A DNA stretch of 64,000 bases from Woeseiaceae bacterium. Its GTDB lineage: Bacteria; Pseudomonadota; Gammaproteobacteria; Steroidobacterales; Woeseiaceae. Location: contig JAOIZZ010000005.1 in assembly GCA_028227395.1 (NCBI GenBank), positions 52,123-116,122 of the forward strand, in the 5' to 3' direction. Positions within the stretch are counted from its first letter, which is position 1; every line of letters begins with the position of its first letter. This document shows positions 1-9,510 of the stretch, piece by piece. The notes beneath the pieces are model-generated. The model worked only from the letters and a program-made list of their open reading frames with translations, did no database searches and was not told the DNA's origin. The translations under genes and the position numbers were made by a program.

Positions 1-1
1 T

Positions 2-175
2 GGACCTCCAGCTGCCGCGGCTTTATTGCTTTTTTCACAAATATTCAAAAAACCATTACAAGAAATGGCACAAATATATTACGATGTGCCGGGAACTTTT
101 GAAATGCCGAATATAAATGCCATAAATGCACAAAATTTTGCACTTATGAGTGAAAAGTATGGATGTACTTCTTAA
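2..175 (+). CDS. C-terminal end of a YhdP-like (TIGR02099/AsmA-like) protein, partial
   Basis: An open frame enters at the window edge and stops with TAA at 173-175, giving the last 57 residues of a protein. The tail holds a small hydrophobic stretch (PAAAALLLFSQ), then KKPLQEMAQIYYDVPGTFEM. This resembles the conserved C-terminus of YhdP/TIGR02099 proteins, very large inner-membrane-anchored AsmA-like proteins thought to move phospholipid to the outer membrane, where the pattern is a hydrophobic patch, then PL, then a Y-V-G-T-W-like strand. In many gammaproteobacteria yhdP lies upstream of tldD, which agrees with the neighbour. Only a fragment is visible, so the family call is tentative. Confidence 0.6.
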   Translation, partial: GPPAAAALLLFSQIFKKPLQEMAQIYYDVPGTFEMPNINAINAQNFALMSEKYGCTS

Positions 176-205
176 TTTTTTATCAATCTTACTAGGTTAA
201 TTAAA

Positions 206-1648
206 TTGCAAACAACAACACTTAATACAGTAAAATCAGCAATATTAGAATCAGCTCAATTGCATGAAGCTGATGTCTCAAAAATTATAAAATCTATTCA
301 TACAAAAGGTATTGATATAGCTGATCTATATTTTCAGATCAATCGTCAAGAATCTTGGTCTATGGAAGATGGAAAGATTAAAGAGGGGGTCTTTAGTTTG
401 GATAAGGGCGTGGGCGTGCGCGCTGTCAGTGCTGATAAGACCGGCTTTGCTTATTCTGATGATTTAAATTTATCCGCAATTAAAGAGGCTGCTAGTGCTA
501 CTCGTTCAATTGCGCGTCATGGAAAATCAGTTTCCATGAAAGTTCCTCTATCCAAAGAACCCAAAGAAAGATACTCAGCGATTGATCCACTTAATAGTAT
601 TTCTGACCAAGCTAAGATTGATTTAATTACTGAGATTAATAATGCAGCACGACAACTAGATGATCGAATAGAGCAAGTTAATATCAGCTTGAGTAGTAAT
701 CAAGACATGATCCTTATTGCCAGAGCTAATGGCCCATTACTCGCTGATATAAGGCCATTAGTCAGACTTAATGTCAGTGTTATATTGAAAAAAAATAATC
801 GTCGTGAACAAGGTTATGCGGGAGGTGGATCTCGATCGAGCTTAGACTATTTTCTTGATAATACAATTGGCATTGATTTAGCTAAAGAAGCCATTCGGCA
901 AGCTTCGGTTCAAATGGAGGCAGTGGCTGCGCCTTCCGGAAGTATGCCTATTGTATTGGGTTCTGGTTGGCCTGGCATTTTACTTCATGAGGCTGTAGGT
1001 CATGGTCTTGAGGGTGATTTTAATCGTAAAGGGGTATCGACATTTTCAGGAAGAGTGGGTGATCAGGTTGCTTCATCATTATGCACAATAGTTGATGATG
1101 GAACTATCCCCAATAGAAGAGGGTCTCTTTCTATTGACGATGAGGGGGTTCCGGGACAATACAATGTACTCATTCAAGATGGTGTCTTAAAGGGGTACAT
1201 GCAAGATAGAATGAATGCCAATCTAATGAACGTCATGCCAACCGGGAATGGCCGAAGAGAATCGTATGCACATATACCAATGCCGCGTATGACTAATACA
1301 TATATGTTAGCTGGACCGCACGAGCATGAAGAGATAATCGCATCGGTGAAGCATGGAATATATGCACCAAACTTTTCTGGTGGGCAAGTAGATATCACCT
1401 CAGGAAAATTTGTCTTCTCTGCGAGTGAAGCCTACATGATAGAAGATGGAAAAGTAACTTATCCAGTCAAAGGTGCAATGTTAATTGGCGATGGCCCAGA
1501 TGTTCTTGGAAAAATATCCATGGTTGGGAATAACTTAGAATTGGATGCCGGTGTAGGAACTTGCGGGAAAGAAGGTCAATCTGTACCTGTTGGCGTTGGT
1601 CAGCCAACACTCAAAATTGATAAGATTACAGTTGGTGGTACAGCCTAA
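206..1648 (+). CDS. tldD: metalloprotease TldD
   Basis: TldD is the catalytic half of the TldD/TldE (PmbA) zinc protease, which degrades unfolded peptides and matures some modified peptides such as microcin B17; it also affects CcdA stability. The 480 residues match the usual length of about 480. The zinc motif HEAVGHGLEGDF lies near residues 261-272 (HExxxH). The start is TTG at 206, preceded by a weak AGG; no better start exists in frame, and the upstream gene stops at 175. The gene converges on purK and overlaps its end by 4 bases. Its partner pmbA lies 2.3 kb downstream on the same strand, separated by purEK and yjgA, so the two subunits are near each other but not in one operon. Confidence 0.95.
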   Translation: MQTTTLNTVKSAILESAQLHEADVSKIIKSIHTKGIDIADLYFQINRQESWSMEDGKIKEGVFSLDKGVGVRAVSADKTGFAYSDDLNLSAIKEAASATRSIARHGKSVSMKVPLSKEPKERYSAIDPLNSISDQAKIDLITEINNAARQLDDRIEQVNISLSSNQDMILIARANGPLLADIRPLVRLNVSVILKKNNRREQGYAGGGSRSSLDYFLDNTIGIDLAKEAIRQASVQMEAVAAPSGSMPIVLGSGWPGILLHEAVGHGLEGDFNRKGVSTFSGRVGDQVASSLCTIVDDGTIPNRRGSLSIDDEGVPGQYNVLIQDGVLKGYMQDRMNANLMNVMPTGNGRRESYAHIPMPRMTNTYMLAGPHEHEEIIASVKHGIYAPNFSGGQVDITSGKFVFSASEAYMIEDGKVTYPVKGAMLIGDGPDVLGKISMVGNNLELDAGVGTCGKEGQSVPVGVGQPTLKIDKITVGGTA

Positions 1649-2742
1649 TTGAGGTCTTTATTTTCGAGAATTACACGGATTTTTTGAAGTTTTTCTAATC
1701 TTTCTTCTTGAGTAGCTGCAATAACAGTGACATGCCCTAATTTTCGTTTTGGCCTAGGTGCTTTCCCATAATCGTGCACAAAATATTCTTTTGGATTTAA
1801 GCTTTTTAAACTATTAGGTATAGCCCCAATTAAATTTTCCATGCCGACAAAACCAAGATTAGATGTATCTCCTAATTGTAAATCTAGAATTGCACGCAAG
1901 TGATTCTCGAATTGACTTGAATGAGCTCCCTCAATAGTCCAATGTCCAGAATTATGAACACGTGGAGCAAATTCATTGGCAATTAATTTGCCATTAACGA
2001 CGAATAATTCAAGGGCAAGAACTCCAACATAATCGAGTTCAGTTAAAATTTTGGTGTGGAATTTATACGCATCATCGACAAGTTTCTGATTGTCGTTTTT
2101 TGTAATAGAAGTTCTCAATATACCTTCTTTGTGTTTATTTTGAGTAAGCGGGTAAGAGGCTATATTTCCAGAGATACTTCTTGCACCAATAGCTGAGACC
2201 TCATAATCGAACATTATCATTTGCTCGGCGATTAATTGATGATCTTTTAATTGAGACCACGCAATTGCTATATCATCAGGTGAATTAATGGTGATTTGAC
2301 CTTTGCCGTCATAACCAAAACGTCGTGTTTTTAATATAAACGGGTAGTTTATTTCTGACGCCGTATTTTGAAGGTCATCAAAAGAATTAATTACCTTATA
2401 TTTAGCTACTGGTATGTCCAGTGATTCAAATAGCTTCTTTTCCTTAAGACGATCTTGGGCAATTTCGAGCGCTCTTGCGCCCGGAAAAACATATTTACTT
2501 CCAAGGACATCAATTGCTTCAACCGGTACATTCTCAAATTCATAGGTAATCACATCAACCATTGAGGATAATTTTTTTATCCCTTCAAGATCACTGAATT
2601 CATAATTAAGAACCTTACCAGCACTTTTAGCTGGTGAATTCAAATTCGGATCTAAAAAAATACATTCAATATTGAGTTTTTTTGCCGCATAACCGAGCAT
2701 TTGTCCTAATTGCCCAGCTCCAATAATCCCTATTTTTGTCAC
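1645..2742 (-). CDS. purK: N5-carboxyaminoimidazole ribonucleotide synthase PurK
   Basis: PurK uses ATP and bicarbonate to carboxylate AIR to N5-CAIR in de novo purine synthesis. The protein is an ATP-grasp enzyme of 365 residues, close to the family's 355-380. The N-terminal [12 protein letters not shown] starts the preATP-grasp fold. The [12 protein letters not shown] segment is the ATP-grasp lysine and glycine-rich loop, and [14 protein letters not shown] near residue 260 is the typical metal and substrate loop. Its start overlaps the end of purE by 4 bases, so the pair is translationally coupled, the usual purEK arrangement. It converges on tldD. Confidence 0.97.
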   Translation of the reverse strand: MTKIGIIGAGQLGQMLGYAAKKLNIECIFLDPNLNSPAKSAGKVLNYEFSDLEGIKKLSSMVDVITYEFENVPVEAIDVLGSKYVFPGARALEIAQDRLKEKKLFESLDIPVAKYKVINSFDDLQNTASEINYPFILKTRRFGYDGKGQITINSPDDIAIAWSQLKDHQLIAEQMIMFDYEVSAIGARSISGNIASYPLTQNKHKEGILRTSITKNDNQKLVDDAYKFHTKILTELDYVGVLALELFVVNGKLIANEFAPRVHNSGHWTIEGAHSSQFENHLRAILDLQLGDTSNLGFVGMENLIGAIPNSLKSLNPKEYFVHDYGKAPRPKRKLGHVTVIAATQEERLEKLQKIRVILENKDLN

Positions 2743-3233
2743 GATTGACGAGGATCATTGTTTTCGAGAATATTTTTCGTTTGTGTGCTGCGAAAATTCT
2801 CAATTTTCTTAGCAATTTTTGCATCTGATATTCCCAAAATAGCTGCAGCTAACAATGCGGCATTAGTCGCGCCTGCTTTTCCAATTGCCAGTGTACCCAC
2901 TGGAATACCTGCAGGCATTTGACTGATTGATAATAACGAATCAATACCTTTCATTGTTTTTGATTCTACCGGGACACCTAATACTGGTATGCGAGTTTTT
3001 GACGCCACCATTCCTGGTAAATGAGCAGCGCCACCAGCTCCTGCAATGATTACTTGAATGTCATTATTGATGGCATTTTCAGCATAAGAGAATAATAAAT
3101 CAGGAGTACGATGCGCGGACACAATTTTTACTTCATGATTAATTGCAAGTTTTTCTAGCATATCAGCACAATGTTTCATTGTACTCCAATCTGATTTGGA
3201 GCCCATAATTATACTTACTTTTGCTTTTTTCAT
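2739..3233 (-). CDS. purE: N5-CAIR mutase PurE (class I)
   Basis: PurE moves the carboxyl group of N5-CAIR to carbon 4, giving CAIR, the step after PurK. The 164-residue protein carries the class I signatures GSKSDWSTM (residues about 11-19), SAHRTPD (about 40-46) and [11 protein letters not shown] (about 66-76). Pairing with purK confirms the two-enzyme bacterial route. It is the first gene of purEK on the minus strand, with 95 bases between it and the stop of yjgA. No PurR-type operator was recognised upstream. Confidence 0.97.
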   Translation of the reverse strand: MKKAKVSIIMGSKSDWSTMKHCADMLEKLAINHEVKIVSAHRTPDLLFSYAENAINNDIQVIIAGAGGAAHLPGMVASKTRIPVLGVPVESKTMKGIDSLLSISQMPAGIPVGTLAIGKAGATNAALLAAAILGISDAKIAKKIENFRSTQTKNILENNDPRQS

Positions 3234-3328
3234 TTATTTTATACTCAATTCAATATGTGGTATTTCTGAATACACATTCTAATAGATTAATTCTTAATAT
3301 CTAGTTTCTGTTCATTATTAATTCAATA

Positions 3329-3817
3329 TTATACTGTACTGAGATCCTTATGAATTATCTTAAATAATTTTCGTTTTAATTGAGTTTTTTTATTCTCTTC
3401 GTTAATTGATTCTAATTCATTAAGTAATATTGATATGTCTTCATTTTTAAAGCCAATCATTTTATTGTATTTATCTATGCCTTCATTTCTCTTGATTAGA
3501 AGGATTTCTCGCCACTTTTCTGCACGTTTAAAAATTTCTTTTGCATGGTTCGAATCTTTGTTTAATGCATAAAATTTAGTTTGAATCGGTTCGGGATCCA
3601 CGTGTTTCATCAATTTCCCGATGAGTTGCTTTTGTCGTCGCAAGGCTCCATGCGAACTAATTTTTTTGCCTAATTTAATAGCATCGAATAATTCTTCATC
3701 AAGATCAAAAGAAATCAATTTTTCCTCAGAAATTGTCAATAAAGCTTCCCCGAGTTTCTGTAATTCATGGTGCTCATGCTTCTTTTTAGTTTTGCTTTTA
3801 GTTGATTTATTTTCCAC
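3329..3817 (-). CDS. yjgA: ribosome-associated protein YjgA/DarP (DUF615)
   Basis: YjgA (DarP, UPF0307) binds late 50S precursors and promotes large-subunit maturation. The 162 residues match the family's length of about 160-185. After a Lys-rich, His-containing start come the typical EALLTISEEKL, GALRRQKQLIGKLM and KRAEKWREILL segments. It is divergent from pmbA with a gap of about 115 bases, the same pairing as yjgA-pmbA in Escherichia coli, which supports both calls. It lies upstream of purE on the same strand and might share transcripts with it. Confidence 0.92.
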   Translation of the reverse strand: MENKSTKSKTKKKHEHHELQKLGEALLTISEEKLISFDLDEELFDAIKLGKKISSHGALRRQKQLIGKLMKHVDPEPIQTKFYALNKDSNHAKEIFKRAEKWREILLIKRNEGIDKYNKMIGFKNEDISILLNELESINEENKKTQLKRKLFKIIHKDLSTV

Positions 3818-3932
3818 TTATTTGGCCTGATTAATTTATTTATTCATATTAAAAATACTACAAACTTATTATAAATGTTTTTTTATATTAGAATTGCAAA
3901 ATTATATACACAACCCATTTGTCTGAGGGACT

Positions 3933-5267
3933 ATGCGTAAAGAAATCAATCGAGAGTATCTCGAATCTATCGTGGCTGATGTTTTAGAGCAAGCATCAAT
4001 TGAAGGAGCTGACCAAGCATCAGTGGGTGCAGGTAAGGATACGGGTTTTGGTGTTACAGCCAGATTGGGTGATATTGAGAATATTGAATATACGAATGGA
4101 TGTGGATTAACTGTAACTGTCTATATTAATTCTAGAAAAGGACGCGCTAGTACTTCAGATTTAAGTCCATCTGCACTAAAAGAAACAACAAGAAAAGCAT
4201 GTTCTTTTGCTAAATACACTGCCGCGGACAATTGTTCTGGGTTGGCTGATGTGAGTCTTATGGCCACGGGAGAATTACCTGACATAGACATTCAACATAA
4301 TTGGCCAATTTCTGTGGATGAGGCTACCAAAATGGCTATTGAATGTGAAGCTGCCGCTTTAAATTTGGATGAAAAAATTGTTAATTCGGAAGGCGGTAAT
4401 GTCAATACGAATACAGCGACCCGGGTTTATGGAAACTCACATGGCTTTTTAAGAAGTTATCAAAAAACAATGCATAATATTGGTTGTGTTGTTGTGGCGA
4501 GCCAGGAAAACGAAAAACAAAGAGATTACTGGTATAGTGCTTCCCGGTGCCCCGATGATCTTGAAAATCATATTCACATTGGCAAAAAAGCTGGAACACG
4601 GGCATTAAAGAGACTGGGATCAAAAAAAATAGATACCACGGAGGCTCCGGTTTTATTTTCACCTCAATTGGCAGGTGCATTTATTGGTCATGCTATTTCT
4701 GCGTTGTCCGGCAGTGCGCAATACCGAAAAGCCTCTTTTTTATTAGATGCTATGGGTAAACAAGTATTTCCAGATTTTCTTTCTATAGAGGAACGCCCTC
4801 ATATTACAAAGGGGATGGGTAGTAGAGTTTATGATGCTGAGGGTGTAACGACCCAAGATCGAGAGATCATTTCAAATGGTAAGGTAGAAGGGTATCTCTT
4901 AGCCTCATATTCTGCTCGGCGTTTAAATATGACAACCACTGCGAATGCGGGGGGTGTATCCAATTTAATTATTCCTGGAACTGAAGATGATCAACAAGCG
5001 ATTATTTCATCGATGCGACGCGGCCTTTTGGTGCAAGAATTAATTGGACAGGGGGTTAATGGTGTTACCGGTGATTATTCCAGAGGTGCAGCTGGTTATT
5101 GGGTTGAAAATGGCGTGATTATCCATCCAGTTCACGAGGTAACAATTTCGGGTAATTTACTTAATCTCTATAAGAATATTCTCGTGATTGGAAATGATTA
5201 CGATCCAGGTAGCGATATACGGTGTGGTGCACTCTTGGTTGATAAATTGAAGATTTCAGGTAACTAG
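3933..5267 (+). CDS. pmbA: TldE/PmbA, non-catalytic partner of TldD
   Basis: PmbA (TldE) forms a heterodimer with TldD and lacks the zinc-binding HExxxH, as is also true here. The 444 residues match the family (446-450). Recognisable segments are GAGKDTGFGVTARLG near the N-terminus and GVNGVTGDYSRGAAGYWVENG near residue 380, which is highly conserved in PmbA. It is divergent from yjgA and convergent with purC, whose stop lies 10 bases beyond. Together with tldD it supplies a complete protease. Confidence 0.96.
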   Translation: MRKEINREYLESIVADVLEQASIEGADQASVGAGKDTGFGVTARLGDIENIEYTNGCGLTVTVYINSRKGRASTSDLSPSALKETTRKACSFAKYTAADNCSGLADVSLMATGELPDIDIQHNWPISVDEATKMAIECEAAALNLDEKIVNSEGGNVNTNTATRVYGNSHGFLRSYQKTMHNIGCVVVASQENEKQRDYWYSASRCPDDLENHIHIGKKAGTRALKRLGSKKIDTTEAPVLFSPQLAGAFIGHAISALSGSAQYRKASFLLDAMGKQVFPDFLSIEERPHITKGMGSRVYDAEGVTTQDREIISNGKVEGYLLASYSARRLNMTTTANAGGVSNLIIPGTEDDQQAIISSMRRGLLVQELIGQGVNGVTGDYSRGAAGYWVENGVIIHPVHEVTISGNLLNLYKNILVIGNDYDPGSDIRCGALLVDKLKISGN

Positions 5268-5277
5268 TCATCATATT

Positions 5278-6168
5278 TTAATTGATCAAGATATCGTAAG
5301 CTTCATGATACTTCTTGTATGTTTCACTGAGCACACTTTCAGGCAAAATGGGTCCTGGACTTTTTTTATTCCAAGTTAATGTGTCTAAATAATCACGTAA
5401 GAATTGCTTGTCATAACTTGGAGGACTCATTCCGATTTGATATTGATCTTTTGGCCAAAATCTCGATGAATCTGGCGTAAGTATTTCATCGATAATAAAT
5501 AATTTATTATCTCTGTCTAGACCGAATTCAAATTTAGTATCAGCAATGATAATACCTCTTTCTTGTGCATAATGAGCTGCTCGTTCGTATATTTTTATTG
5601 CTATATTGCGAACATCGTTAGCCAGCTCCTCTCCAATCAAAGAGCAAGTTTTCTCATAATCAATATTTTCATCATGATCACCAGAAGCAGCTTTCGTTGC
5701 TGGTGTAAATATCGTTTTAGGCAGTTTTTCTGCTTGTTGCATATTTTCAGAAATATTGATGCCACAAACTTTCCCTGTTTGTTCATAGTCTCGCCAACCT
5801 GATCCAATCAAATATCCTCTTACTACTGCTTCTATGGGCAATGGTTTGAGTTTTTTTACAATAATTGCTCTTTTTTGGAGTTGCAGGAGTAATCTTTCAT
5901 CGCTGATATATTGTTCTAGTTTTATTCCGGTAAGATGATTAGGGACAATATCTTCCATCATGTTAAACCAGAAATTTGAAATTTCAGTAAGAATTTTGCC
6001 TTTACCTGGAACTGCATCAGGCATTACGACATCATATGCAGACAACCTATCTGTAGTGATAATCAATAAATGATCACTATTTAAATCATAGATATCTCTT
6101 ACTTTACCTCTGGCTATAAGTTTTAAATTAGGAATAGTAGATTCAAATAAAACATCTATATCATTCAT
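5278..6168 (-). CDS. purC: SAICAR synthase PurC
   Basis: PurC condenses CAIR with aspartate to SAICAR, the step directly after PurE, so the window holds three consecutive purine-pathway enzymes. The protein is the longer bacterial or yeast-like form (about 296 residues, against 237 in Escherichia coli). Motifs are ARGKVRDIYDL (ATP loop), TTDRLSAYDVVMPD, RGYLIGSGWRDY and DTKFEFG. I place the start at ATG 6168 because GGAAA lies 7 bases upstream. A TTG four codons earlier (6180) would overlap that ribosome-binding site, so it is less likely. It converges on pmbA. Confidence 0.94.
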   Translation of the reverse strand: MNDIDVLFESTIPNLKLIARGKVRDIYDLNSDHLLIITTDRLSAYDVVMPDAVPGKGKILTEISNFWFNMMEDIVPNHLTGIKLEQYISDERLLLQLQKRAIIVKKLKPLPIEAVVRGYLIGSGWRDYEQTGKVCGINISENMQQAEKLPKTIFTPATKAASGDHDENIDYEKTCSLIGEELANDVRNIAIKIYERAAHYAQERGIIIADTKFEFGLDRDNKLFIIDEILTPDSSRFWPKDQYQIGMSPPSYDKQFLRDYLDTLTWNKKSPGPILPESVLSETYKKYHEAYDILIN

Positions 6169-6315
6169 GCTTGTTTCCAATTATTTTTTATAATCTCATT
6201 TTAATTTATTAAGATCAAAATGAATACGATGTCTTGATTATAATTATCATAGGTGAATATTTTAATATATTTGTTTAATATAAGATTTTTACTAATCAAA
6301 GAAAAGGATAATACA

Positions 6316-6993
6316 TTGACTCCATTTATAGCACCATCAATTCTCTCCGCTAACTTTGCGAAACTCGGTGAAGAGGTAAATGCGGTATTGGATGCAGGGG
6401 CGGATATTATTCATTTTGATGTTATGGATAATCGTTTTGTCCCTGTTTTAACTATTGGACCATTGGTATGTCAATCCTTAAGAGATTTCGGTGTAACAGC
6501 ACCCATCGATGTCCACTTAATGGCTGAACCGGTAGATAATTTAATTTTAGATTTTTCCAAAGCAGGTGCTAGTTATATCTCATTTCATCCCGAAGCCAGT
6601 CGGCATGTCCATCGATCATTAAATTTGATCCGTGAGCAAGGTTGTAAGGCCGGCTTAGTTTTTAGTCCTGCTACTCCATTAGCGTGGCTTGAACATGTCA
6701 TAGATGATATTGATTTGATTCTAATTATGTCTGTCAATCCAGGTTTTGGCGGGCAATCATTTATTGAGTCTTCAATGGATAAAATATCTACAGCTAGAGA
6801 AATAATTGATGCTAGCGGTAACGATATAAGACTGGAAGTGGATGGCGGCGTTAAAATAAACAATATAAGAGAAATTGCTGCTGCAGGTGCTGATACTTTT
6901 GTGGCAGGATCAGCTATTTTCAATAGTGATAATTATTCTGAAACGATCAGCGCGATGAAGTCTGAAATAATGCTAAAGCCCATTGATAATTAA
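6316..6993 (+). CDS. rpe: ribulose-phosphate 3-epimerase
   Basis: Rpe interconverts ribulose 5-phosphate and xylulose 5-phosphate in the pentose phosphate pathway. The frame is open from 6253, but family members begin just before [16 protein letters not shown]. The TTG at 6316 gives exactly 225 residues, the same length as the E. coli enzyme, and has AAAGGA 8 bases upstream, so I use it. Signatures are [17 protein letters not shown] (metal and catalytic Asp), [11 protein letters not shown] and the phosphate-binding DGGVKINNI and AGSAIF. It overlaps the end of the opposite-strand coq7 by 4 bases. Confidence 0.95.
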   Translation: MTPFIAPSILSANFAKLGEEVNAVLDAGADIIHFDVMDNRFVPVLTIGPLVCQSLRDFGVTAPIDVHLMAEPVDNLILDFSKAGASYISFHPEASRHVHRSLNLIREQGCKAGLVFSPATPLAWLEHVIDDIDLILIMSVNPGFGGQSFIESSMDKISTAREIIDASGNDIRLEVDGGVKINNIREIAAAGADTFVAGSAIFNSDNYSETISAMKSEIMLKPIDN

Positions 6994-7634
6994 ATATGAT
7001 AAGCGGTTTTAGTCATCACTTTTGAAGTGATCTTCATTAAATAACGAATAAATTTAGGTAATTTTTCAGCACCTGCTTTTTTAGCATTGGCCTGATGCTG
7101 TTCTTCTTCTAGGCGCATTTGTGCAACTATTTTTCTGCTTCGTTGGTCTTGCTTAGGTAATAGTTTCATATGTTTATCGAGATGATTGCTGACTTGTCTT
7201 TCGGTTTCCTCTATAAAACCAAGCGACCACTTGTCACCAATAAATCCCGCCAACGATCCTATAACCAGAGATCCAGAGTACCAAATTGGACCTAGCTTGC
7301 TAGGTCTCTCATTTAGTTCCTCGATTCTCTCACGACACCAATTTAGATGATCTAATTCTTCATTAGCGGCTTCAATCATTTGTTCTTTTATAGAGTCATT
7401 TCTGGCAAAAACAGATTGCCCTTCATACAATCCCTGTGCTGCAACTTCTCCAGCGTGATTGACTCTCATTAGGGCAGCTGCATGAGATCTTTCTGCGTCC
7501 GTTAAATCCCCTTCAGGTGTTCCTTCAGCAGGATTTTTTCTATAAGCTTTGGGTTGTTCCGAGGCAACAAAAAGACGCATTCGGTCTATTGAGGTTAGAA
7601 TCTTATCCAATGTATTAGTTGACTGATTTAGCAT
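6990..7634 (-). CDS. coq7: demethoxyubiquinone hydroxylase Coq7
   Basis: Coq7 is a membrane-associated di-iron enzyme that hydroxylates carbon 6 of demethoxyubiquinone. It replaces the flavoprotein UbiF in many proteobacteria. At 214 residues it matches the Pseudomonas-type form. The metal ligands are visible: [16 protein letters not shown] (first Glu), EELDHLNW (ExxH), [10 protein letters not shown] and EEEQHQ (ExxH). A hydrophobic [20 protein letters not shown] lies between the helices. Together with ubiH and ubiI elsewhere in the window, all three hydroxylases of aerobic ubiquinone synthesis appear present. Confidence 0.95.
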   Translation of the reverse strand: MLNQSTNTLDKILTSIDRMRLFVASEQPKAYRKNPAEGTPEGDLTDAERSHAAALMRVNHAGEVAAQGLYEGQSVFARNDSIKEQMIEAANEELDHLNWCRERIEELNERPSKLGPIWYSGSLVIGSLAGFIGDKWSLGFIEETERQVSNHLDKHMKLLPKQDQRSRKIVAQMRLEEEQHQANAKKAGAEKLPKFIRYLMKITSKVMTKTAYHI

Positions 7635-7748
7635 GAATTAATTGTAACTTAGTTGGATAATTCTTTAAAATTATTTTTGCTATTTGTAATAAAAAAGTAT
7701 TTATTCTTGTTTATCTTAAATATTACATCAGAAAAGATAAGGTAGTAT

Positions 7749-7777
7749 TTGCAATGATGGGATTGCTGCAGTAGAAT
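7749..7777 (+). promoter_or_regulatory. sigma-70-type promoter of rplM-rpsI
   Basis: TTGCAA at 7749-7754 and TAGAAT at 7772-7777 are separated by exactly 17 bases, and a start is expected near 7784. This leaves a leader of about 98 bases before rplM. Assigned by pattern only. Confidence 0.5.
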
Positions 7778-7838
7778 CTCGCGCCTTTATATGTTTATCT
7801 TTTTGTAGCTCAATTTAAGTAATAAATTGATAATCAAT

Positions 7839-7858
7839 AAACGATTTACCGGTTGTTT
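7839..7858 (+). promoter_or_regulatory. hairpin in the rplM leader
   Basis: AAACGATT (7839-7846) can pair with GGTTGTTT (7851-7858) around the loop TACC, about 23 bases before the rplM start. Ribosomal protein leaders often hold autoregulatory structures, and L13 is known to regulate rplM-rpsI in Escherichia coli. Whether this hairpin serves that purpose is inference. Confidence 0.25.
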
Positions 7859-7881
7859 GTCTACTAGTTTGGAAAAAATAA

Positions 7882-8316
7882 ATGAAAACCTTTTCAGCAA
7901 AAAATGAAGAAGTCGAGCGCAATTGGTATCTAGTTGATGCTACTGGCAAAACTCTTGGACGATTAGCGACAGATATTGCATCCAGACTTCGAGGTAAGCA
8001 TAAAGCTGTGTATACACCACATGTAGATACTGGCGATTATATTGTGGTCATTAATGCAGAAAAAATCCGTGTTACTGGTAATAAATTGAAAGATAAGATG
8101 TATCATAGATATACTGGTTATATTGGTAATCTTAAATCGATTCCACTTGAAAAATTACTCAAAGAGAAACCAGAAAGAGCTATTGAATTTGCTGTTAAAG
8201 GAATGCTTCCTAGAAATTCTCTTGGTCGCAAGATGTACTCTAAGTTAAAAGTTTTTGCAGGATCAGAGCATGATCATCAAGCGCAACAACCAATTCCTTT
8301 AGAGATAAACGCGTAA
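7882..8316 (+). CDS. rplM: 50S ribosomal protein L13
   Basis: L13 is an early-assembly 50S protein. The 144 residues align end to end with the 142-residue E. coli protein, including [16 protein letters not shown] near residues 14-29, [29 protein letters not shown] and [18 protein letters not shown] lies 8 bases before the ATG. It is followed after 24 bases by rpsI, the universal bacterial L13-S9 pair, and a good promoter is visible upstream. Confidence 0.99.
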   Translation: MKTFSAKNEEVERNWYLVDATGKTLGRLATDIASRLRGKHKAVYTPHVDTGDYIVVINAEKIRVTGNKLKDKMYHRYTGYIGNLKSIPLEKLLKEKPERAIEFAVKGMLPRNSLGRKMYSKLKVFAGSEHDHQAQQPIPLEINA

Positions 8317-8340
8317 ATAATCGCATAAGGTAAAAGGTTA

Positions 8341-8733
8341 ATGTCTGAAGAACAATATTATGGAACTGGGCGTCGTAAATCATCGACAGCAAGAGTTTTT
8401 GTTAAAGATGGTAAAGGTACTATTACTGTCAATAACAAGCCATTAGAAGCGTTCTTTGGAAGAAAGACCGGTCAAATGATTGTAAGGCAACCATTAGAGT
8501 TGGTTGAGATGGTAGGAAAATTTGATGTTAATGCTACTGTTAAAGGTGGAGGTATTACTGGTCAAGCAGGCGCTATTCGTCATGGACTCACTCGAGCTTT
8601 GATGCAATTTGATGAATCTTTAAGACCCAACCTCAGAAAAGCTGGCTTTGTAACAAGAGATGCTCGTGAAGTTGAAAGAAAGAAAGTGGGCCTCAGAAAA
8701 GCACGTCGCGCCACTCAATTCTCTAAGCGTTAA
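8341..8733 (+). CDS. rpsI: 30S ribosomal protein S9
   Basis: S9 binds the 30S head, and its C-terminal tail reaches the P-site tRNA. The protein has the family's 130 residues. It opens with [16 protein letters not shown], has [19 protein letters not shown] in the middle and ends in the typical [17 protein letters not shown] with the conserved terminal Lys-Arg. It follows rplM and precedes a hairpin that probably ends the transcript. Confidence 0.99.
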   Translation: MSEEQYYGTGRRKSSTARVFVKDGKGTITVNNKPLEAFFGRKTGQMIVRQPLELVEMVGKFDVNATVKGGGITGQAGAIRHGLTRALMQFDESLRPNLRKAGFVTRDAREVERKKVGLRKARRATQFSKR

Positions 8734-8755
8734 ATATTTTTATATTTTTCTCGAC

Positions 8756-8780
8756 ATAACAGAGGCAAGCTCTCTGTTAT
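8756..8780 (+). terminator. hairpin after rpsI, probable terminator
   Basis: ATAACAGAG (8756-8764) pairs perfectly with CTCTGTTAT (8772-8780) around a seven-base loop, 23 bases after the rpsI stop. The downstream sequence has no long T run, so termination may be weak or Rho-assisted. Confidence 0.45.
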
Positions 8781-8902
8781 AATCTCATCCTATTATTCCA
8801 TTCTTATTATTTAGTAGGAATAATTAAGTATTTTATATTCAAGCAAAAAAATGATTAAAATTTAGGTATATTATAGGCACCTAGATTTTTTTATAGGGGT
8901 GG

Positions 8903-9361
8903 ATGTTAATTATGATAAATATAAAAAGAGCAGAACAACTGCATTTAGGAGAATTAGCTAGATTATTTAATTTGTATAGGATTTTCTATGAGCAACCATC
9001 CGATGAAAAATTAGCTTTTAAATTCCTTAGAGAAAGAATGGAAAAGAATGAATCCACTGTCATTGTTTTTGAAGAAAATTCTAAAAAATTAAATGGCTTT
9101 GTGCAGCTTTATGGCTCGTTCTGCTCAGTTAGTGCTGAACCAATTTTGATCCTTTATGATTTGTTTGTAGAGCAAGAAAAAAGAGGTGAAGGTATTGGTA
9201 GAAAGCTCATGCATAGCGCTAATGATTTTGCAAAGTCAAATGGTTACTCTCGTTTAGAGCTCTCCACAGCAAAAGATAATTATGTTGGTCAATCCTTATA
9301 TGAATCTCTTGGTTATGAGCTAGATAATGAATTTCTGCATTATTCTCTGGATGTGAAGTGA
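8903..9361 (+). CDS. GNAT-family N-acetyltransferase
   Basis: A small acetyltransferase of 152 residues; its substrate cannot be told from sequence. The acetyl-CoA loop EQEKRGEGIGRKLM (near residue 92, R-x-x-G-x-G pattern) and the following YSRLELSTAKDN and SLYESLGYE are classic for GNAT proteins. Two starts are possible: ATG 8903, with AGGGG only 3 bases away, or ATG 8912, with GGTGG 9 bases away. The second may be the real one. The gene's stop overlaps the GTG start of a DUF2256 gene by four bases, so the two proteins are coupled. Confidence 0.85.
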   Translation: MLIMINIKRAEQLHLGELARLFNLYRIFYEQPSDEKLAFKFLRERMEKNESTVIVFEENSKKLNGFVQLYGSFCSVSAEPILILYDLFVEQEKRGEGIGRKLMHSANDFAKSNGYSRLELSTAKDNYVGQSLYESLGYELDNEFLHYSLDVK

Positions 9362-9504
9362 AGCATAGACAGGCAAGCGAGAAAATATGCCCAATCTGTA
9401 ATTTATCATTCCAATGGCGAAAAAAATGGCGAAATAATTGGGATAAGGTTATTTACTGCAGCGAAAAATGCAGATTCAATAAAACTGCAAAAATCTTAAG
9501 ATAG
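9358..9504 (+). CDS. DUF2256 small zinc-ribbon-like protein
   Basis: A 48-residue protein read from GTG 9358, which overlaps the GNAT stop (GTGA). It carries CPICNLSFQWRKKW and then YCSEKCR, the CxxC...WRKKW...YCSxxCR pattern of DUF2256, a family of very short proteins with four metal-binding cysteines and unknown function. The four-base overlap, the four cysteines and the basic residues make this a real gene despite its size. The expected partner is the GNAT enzyme upstream. It ends 6 bases before the end of the opposite-strand rpiA. Confidence 0.88.
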   Translation: MKHRQASEKICPICNLSFQWRKKWRNNWDKVIYCSEKCRFNKTAKILR

Positions 9505-9510
9505 AATAAA

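Noticed and set aside
3245..3290. Imperfect hairpin between yjgA and purE
   Set aside because: The stem is short, has a bulge and is not followed by a T run; no purine-repressor operator or riboswitch was recognised either.
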